A stretch of DNA of 25,998 nucleotides from contig JAGWBF010000008.1 in the NCBI GenBank assembly GCA_021296025.1, positions 1-25,998 of the forward strand, read 5' to 3'. Source of the DNA: Dehalococcoidia bacterium (GTDB lineage Bacteria > Chloroflexota > Dehalococcoidia > Lucifugimonadales > JAGWBF01). A program made the position numbers and the translations under genes. The notes under the pieces were generated by a model. That model searched no databases, was not told where the DNA came from, and worked only from the letters and a program-made list of their open reading frames with translations. Shown in pieces: positions 23,301 through 25,998 of this stretch. Each line of letters opens with the position of its first letter. Position 1 is the stretch's first letter.

Positions 23301-23652
23301 TAAGATCACACCGATGCACGCAACCCGGATGGGACCTGCCATCCGTCACGCCACGTCAAAGCTGGCAAGCCAGGAAGCCAAGACCAAGCTCCTGTTCCTG
23401 ATCAGCGATGGACGACCCCAGGACCGCGGGTACAGCCGCGAGGGCGTGGAAAAGGAATACGCTGTTCATGACACCCACATGGCCCTGGTGGAAGCGCGCA
23501 GGAAGTCGATCGTTCCTTTCTGTCTCACCGTGGACAAGTCGGGCCATGACTACCTGAAGTCCATGTGCGGGGATATGAGCTACGAGGTCTTGGACAACAT
23601 CTGGAGCCTGCCCTCCAGGCTGCCCGTGCTCTACCGAATGCTCACGACCTAA
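20353..23652 (+). CDS. Large NorD/CbbO-type protein with C-terminal vWA domain
   Basis: The 1099-residue protein has three visible parts. Residues about 47-345 are a series of degenerate repeats. The middle part contains FLPPVVDRY...STHQVAHMEFGSF (about 395-433), a NorD/CbbO-type segment, then very acidic and Gln-rich stretches (about 615-660). The C-terminal vWA domain has a MIDAS motif: Asp880, Ser882 and Ser884 in LLDMSAS, Thr991 in MHATRMG, and Asp1019 in LISDGRP. Proteins of this type partner with the CbbQ/NorQ AAA+ ring encoded upstream and link it to its target. Usual NorD and CbbO proteins are near 600-800 residues, so this one is long through its N-terminus. The start is supported by GAGGGAGG just before the ATG at 20353. 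It ends 12 bases from the convergent DUF4340 gene. Confidence 0.9.
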   Translation: MLSSASGSEDSSARLVVEAELAKMPPSVVEEFSRSRTELASAFNEEELNLWAKEGLTIANQTVRSWEAALEYFRAGPEVSKSLPFTSFMQWARCGTYLSQDSPTLAVAYFKASPGIAANLRAQYIPRWAGLGRSLYKGTWKSSTLAARFFEVSPRLVRYLPFWDVEVFLSLTEALSYKSYDVASECLMLGQDVLANMGKEREAFLSMCRTLTEGTWREVKGCMEVVDRALAVVEEGQRSRFLRLSERLAKSGQRDIPAFILEGSQSLGRVNQSSHRYILDLCDGLLPVSPESVPAFLKSLDYVLSRITLSQLDLWFQRGVAVLEENPDGGLAYFKVESNTSEGVLETLSSSLELDRVKGVMRLYCRALSGAPIEILDSKELVHKGIGWVSESHASTEGTKVFLPPVVDRYQAKEENFGWFKVVSTHQVAHMEFGSFLFSFDYPSNLFKDMRAELETEAIAKRGEAETMLEGDLDVDSSVAERGYLTDMGRFFHLFEDRRLALDLFTGLEDGRLDYRVRMEYPGIFPNYKRVQQGALEERPPIEELPLKQAMVELLLRLSLGQTKGLPVPRGYSKVARMLARILKHLFTIRATVEDTAEATIRAYQLISLLPNEPQPPEEFESQDFDDDQEFSEEELQELLQQMQGGQDKGGQGDNEQPYESPQEVEFRGDFKPELVQLLNRLRMDQKQQMQGDPQPITKEMLEELLKESADLDLDAEEGALQTTMGMFAQNMMKEAGTPPPSSQPGQGYGPMVHEDEQGGALETREPKAQVYDEWDFRAADYKPKWCIVREKSIEEGDINFFNDTLRNFAALTSDIRRQFEMVIPESFRKVRRVIDGEDLDLDAAIEATIDWRSGKTPEEKVWWRRNKIERDVAVVFLLDMSASTAEAIDEGRQPVDDRDAPDDPVEYMMWLRSRREGMIRRHYKRIIDLEKESTAILLHALETIGDSYGIYGFSGYGRENVEYYVIKDIDEPFHDRIKRRIDKITPMHATRMGPAIRHATSKLASQEAKTKLLFLISDGRPQDRGYSREGVEKEYAVHDTHMALVEARRKSIVPFCLTVDKSGHDYLKSMCGDMSYEVLDNIWSLPSRLPVLYRMLTT
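20491..21387 (+). repeat. About eight degenerate ~37-residue protein repeats in the NorD-like protein
   Basis: Units recur with the pattern W-A-x-x-G-x-x-L...S...A-x-x-Y-F-x-x-S-P-x-x-x-x-x-L. Clear examples are LNLWAKEGLTI...ALEYFRAGPEVSKSLPF, MQWARCGTYLS...AVAYFKASPGIAANL and PRWAGLGRSLY...AARFFEVSPRLVRYLPF. Weaker units follow up to LWFQRGVAVL...GLAYFKVES. The pattern suggests a two-helix solenoid of the TPR or HEAT kind; assignment to a named family is not possible by eye. Confidence 0.65.
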
Positions 23653-23664
23653 GGGCGGCCGGGG

Positions 23665-24714
23665 TTAGGGCTGGAATGGCGGGTCGGTTACGAGGCGCAC
23701 CATAGCTTCGCCCCACTCCGCGGGCACCACGTACAGGGTCTCCTGATCGGCCGCTCCCGCATACCAGTAGTCTCCGTCGGGGGTTTCTTTGCCGAGGAAG
23801 AATGTGGTCTCTTCCTCTTCGGCATGGCGCATAAGCACAGACACCTTCGCCTGGTCGATGTTCAATTCGAAGGGATCGGCATTCTCGATATCCCGCTCTT
23901 GGGACTCGCTTATCGTTGGGTCGCTGAGCAGGGACAGGATTTCGGCCCAAGCCTCGTCATCGACGGGTGTCCCATCTCCGGTGGCAACCCAATCTCTCTC
24001 GTCTGCTGCATACTCTACTATCGTCCATCCGTCGTCCCGGAGTTCATAGTCGTACCTTTGTACCCTTGGAATCGAGGTGGCGCTGATGAGGGTGATGTCC
24101 TCCACCTGGACTGTGAACAGGGTCGGAGGATAGGGTGGCTTGGTTGCCAATGTACTTACGGACTCTCCCCAACCCCCGGAGATGGTGAACAGCCGGCTGT
24201 CTCCGACGCGTCGGGCATACCAGTTTTCTTCGTCGGGGGTAGGGTCTCCCATGTGGAAATTGACGAGCTCTCTCCCACGGAAATCGAGGCTTACGGAGGT
24301 ACGGGGAGGCTCCAGGCCGTAGCGTGCAAGGTCGGCTGTTTCGGCGTCCAGCCCTTCCAGCTCCCTTGCGGTGAGGGGACCACTGAGGAGCAACGGCGTG
24401 GCGCTCCACAAAGGTCCGTACACCGGGGTCATACGGCCATCGTCGATCACCCAGATCGGCTCATATTCTTGTTCTTGGGAGGGGGGGTCTTCTCCCAAGG
24501 CGGAAGCAATCTCCCCCGGGTCCGTCAAAAGCTGGTATTCCACCGTAGTGCCTTCGTGGGTTATGCGGATGCCGTCGAAAGACTCTTCTCCGATCCTGTA
24601 TAGCCGGGTGGGCTGCTCCTCGAGGGTCCTGGTATTCAATGCCCTTGTGAGCAAAACGGCGCCACCCACCATAACGAGGACGGCGATGAGAAGTGCTGTA
24701 AGCTTGTAGTTCAT
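23665..24714 (-). CDS. DUF4340-type membrane-anchored protein
   Basis: The 349-residue product has one N-terminal membrane span (about residues 6-26) and then an extracytoplasmic part rich in Asp, Glu and Trp. Paired beta-rich segments, each with a GDPTPDEENWYARRVGD or GKETPDGDYWYAGAAD type motif, are about 140 residues apart. This doubled motif matches the DUF4340 family, whose genes commonly follow the GldF/GldG-type ABC transporter genes. The role is unknown; association with the transporter on the outer face of the membrane is inferred from this context. AGGTGTAGGGG lies directly before the ATG at 24714. It is 56 bases downstream of the GldG-like gene and probably the last gene of that unit. 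Confidence 0.85.
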   Translation of the reverse strand: MNYKLTALLIAVLVMVGGAVLLTRALNTRTLEEQPTRLYRIGEESFDGIRITHEGTTVEYQLLTDPGEIASALGEDPPSQEQEYEPIWVIDDGRMTPVYGPLWSATPLLLSGPLTARELEGLDAETADLARYGLEPPRTSVSLDFRGRELVNFHMGDPTPDEENWYARRVGDSRLFTISGGWGESVSTLATKPPYPPTLFTVQVEDITLISATSIPRVQRYDYELRDDGWTIVEYAADERDWVATGDGTPVDDEAWAEILSLLSDPTISESQERDIENADPFELNIDQAKVSVLMRHAEEEETTFFLGKETPDGDYWYAGAADQETLYVVPAEWGEAMVRLVTDPPFQP

Positions 24715-24770
24715 CCCCTACACCTCTCGTCAGTACCTGGAGTCATCAGCGAGCGAACCATCGGGGAAGC

Positions 24771-25998
24771 TCAGCGCCGCCGCCACCACACAACAGCTCC
24801 TGCCAGAGCCATGACTGACGGGAGTAGGAACCAGCCCAGGTAGCGCATGAGATTGTACTGGTTGTCGTCGAGGATCAAGTCCCTGAAGGCGATGGGCTTT
24901 GGTCGAATGCTGGCCAAAGGTGCATCTCCCACAAGCCAGTTGATGGAGTTTAGAAAAATGTCGCTGTTGAATGCAGTGGTGAAATAACTGTTGCTGGCGA
25001 AATCCGAGTCCCCGAAAACCACGAGCGAGGTGGGATTGTCGAAGTCTATGCGCTCCGGTGGCTCCGCCCCCAGTGCGGCGAACGCTCTTATGGCCACAGC
25101 GGGATAGTAAAAGTCATCGTCTCCGGTCGAAGGAATTGCCAGGGCAGCTCCGAAGATGTTGGTGTCCTCCCCTACAACCACCTCCGGGTCAAGGGATATG
25201 AACACGTCGGGGACGAACACGATTTCTTCGGCGGGCTCAAGCGCGACAATACCGGGATAGATTGTCGGGCCAAGCCCTCGTGTAACACCCCCCGTGGCAA
25301 GAATGTTCTCCAAGGTCGCATCGGGAATCACAGGCAGAACGGAGCTCAGATAGTCTTCCGGATCCAGGCGCAGGATGCTCTCGTCTTCCTCTAGGGAATT
25401 GCGGGCATCGATCACCTGGTCTGTACCTACCACAACCCCCCAGCGGGCTGCCAGGTCCCGGAAGCTCTGGGGCGAATCGGGATCTAGAAGAAGGAGCATG
25501 TCGCCACCCTCCTCCAGGTACTCCTCCAGCAGCTCCCTCTCATCGTCCAGGATATCACGGCGGGGCCCGGCAACCACCAACATGCCGACAATTTCACCGT
25601 TGGTTAGCGCCTGGAAGGTCTCTATGTCCGAGTTTAAGCTGAGGTGCAGCGTCGAGACGCCATAGTTCTCCCGTTGGACGTGGGTGCTGGCGGTGGCGAA
25701 ACCCTCCGCAGAACCCTCTTCCCTGGTGAAGATGCTCTTCTCGTCGTGGCCCGACAGGAAAAAGACCTGTTTTTGCTCTTCTCCCGTGACGATAAGAAGG
25801 GCGGTTACAAAGTCCTGCTCCAGGAATTCCGAGAAAGCAACCTGATGATTGCGCCGAGAGTCTACGCTCGTGAAAACGGTGTTGCCGTAGTCCTGCAGGC
25901 CGTACTCACGGGCAACCTCCGGTTCCCGATCCGGATCGATGAACTCATAGGAGAAACTCCTGGTCTGGGCTTCGAACTCCTGGAGAACATCCTCCACC
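24771..25998 (-). CDS. GldG-like ABC-transporter accessory protein, partial (runs off right edge)
   Basis: At least 408 residues are visible. The N-terminal end is cut by the window; the GTG at 25997 is most likely internal, since the sequence starts in the middle of the family's conserved VSYEFIDPDREPE-like region. Features are FSYEFIDPDREPEVAREYG, KQVFFLSGHDEKS, the LLLLDPDSP segment, VVFGDSDFASNSYF, and one C-terminal membrane span followed by WWRRR. This layout fits the GldG/ABC_transp_aux family (PF09822), membrane-anchored partners of an ABC exporter. In Bacteroidota GldG takes part in gliding and secretion; elsewhere the role is unknown. The ATPase and permease genes are expected beyond the right edge. 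DUF4340 follows downstream. Confidence 0.88.
   Translation of the reverse strand, partial: VEDVLQEFEAQTRSFSYEFIDPDREPEVAREYGLQDYGNTVFTSVDSRRNHQVAFSEFLEQDFVTALLIVTGEEQKQVFFLSGHDEKSIFTREEGSAEGFATASTHVQRENYGVSTLHLSLNSDIETFQALTNGEIVGMLVVAGPRRDILDDERELLEEYLEEGGDMLLLLDPDSPQSFRDLAARWGVVVGTDQVIDARNSLEEDESILRLDPEDYLSSVLPVIPDATLENILATGGVTRGLGPTIYPGIVALEPAEEIVFVPDVFISLDPEVVVGEDTNIFGAALAIPSTGDDDFYYPAVAIRAFAALGAEPPERIDFDNPTSLVVFGDSDFASNSYFTTAFNSDIFLNSINWLVGDAPLASIRPKPIAFRDLILDDNQYNLMRYLGWFLLPSVMALAGAVVWWRRR

Noticed and set aside
25995..25997. GTG near the right edge as the start of the GldG-like protein
   Set aside because: The sequence begins inside a conserved part of the family and lacks the N-terminal membrane span, so the gene continues past the window.

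Overview
The window is 26 kb of gene-dense bacterial DNA of fairly high GC. It has no insertion sequence, phage, CRISPR or rRNA. The gene set suggests a Chloroflexota bacterium, perhaps of the Dehalococcoidia/SAR202 type. It includes a luciferase-like flavin oxidoreductase, a geranylgeranyl-reductase-like flavoprotein, a sarcosine-oxidase-like flavoprotein, an ACMSD-type amidohydrolase, a GldG-like plus DUF4340 pair, a RimI with a long insert, and a CbbQ/NorD-type ATPase plus vWA pair. That placement is an inference from gene content; no rRNA or marker phylogeny was possible.

Left part (1-9.8 kb): the end of a membrane protein and a Trm112-like zinc-ribbon protein are followed by a small secreted protein. 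The secreted protein has a near-consensus promoter and a strong bidirectional terminator. A minus-strand pair, glmU then a CNNM/CorC-type membrane protein, reads towards it. A tRNA-Arg(CCG) precedes a rhodanese gene, which may be coupled to a six-codon leader cistron. A small cysteine-containing protein lies on the minus strand. Next come an alpha/beta hydrolase whose catalytic His is replaced by Glu, a flavin-dependent oxidoreductase, tRNA-Pro(TGG), a TolB-like beta-propeller lipoprotein and a geranylgeranyl-reductase-like flavoprotein.

Middle part (9.8-15.8 kb): a HbpS/GlcG-like protein faces a minus-strand group read in the order amidohydrolase, O-antigen-ligase/TPR membrane protein, FAD oxidoreductase. 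The first two overlap at a TAATG junction.

Right part (15.9-23.7 kb): a plus-strand series holds a canonical CNNM/CorC protein, RimI-like acetyltransferase, CoaE, a MoxR/CbbQ-type AAA+ ATPase, a CoA-pyrophosphatase-type Nudix enzyme and a 1099-residue vWA protein of the NorD/CbbO type with a long degenerate solenoid at its N-terminus. No Rubisco or nitric oxide reductase gene is in view. The ATPase plus vWA pair, held among coenzyme A genes, is the best candidate here for an uncharacterised system.

Right edge (23.7-26.0 kb): a minus-strand DUF4340 protein follows a GldG-like ABC-transporter accessory protein that runs off the window. The transporter's ATPase and permease genes are probably just beyond the edge.
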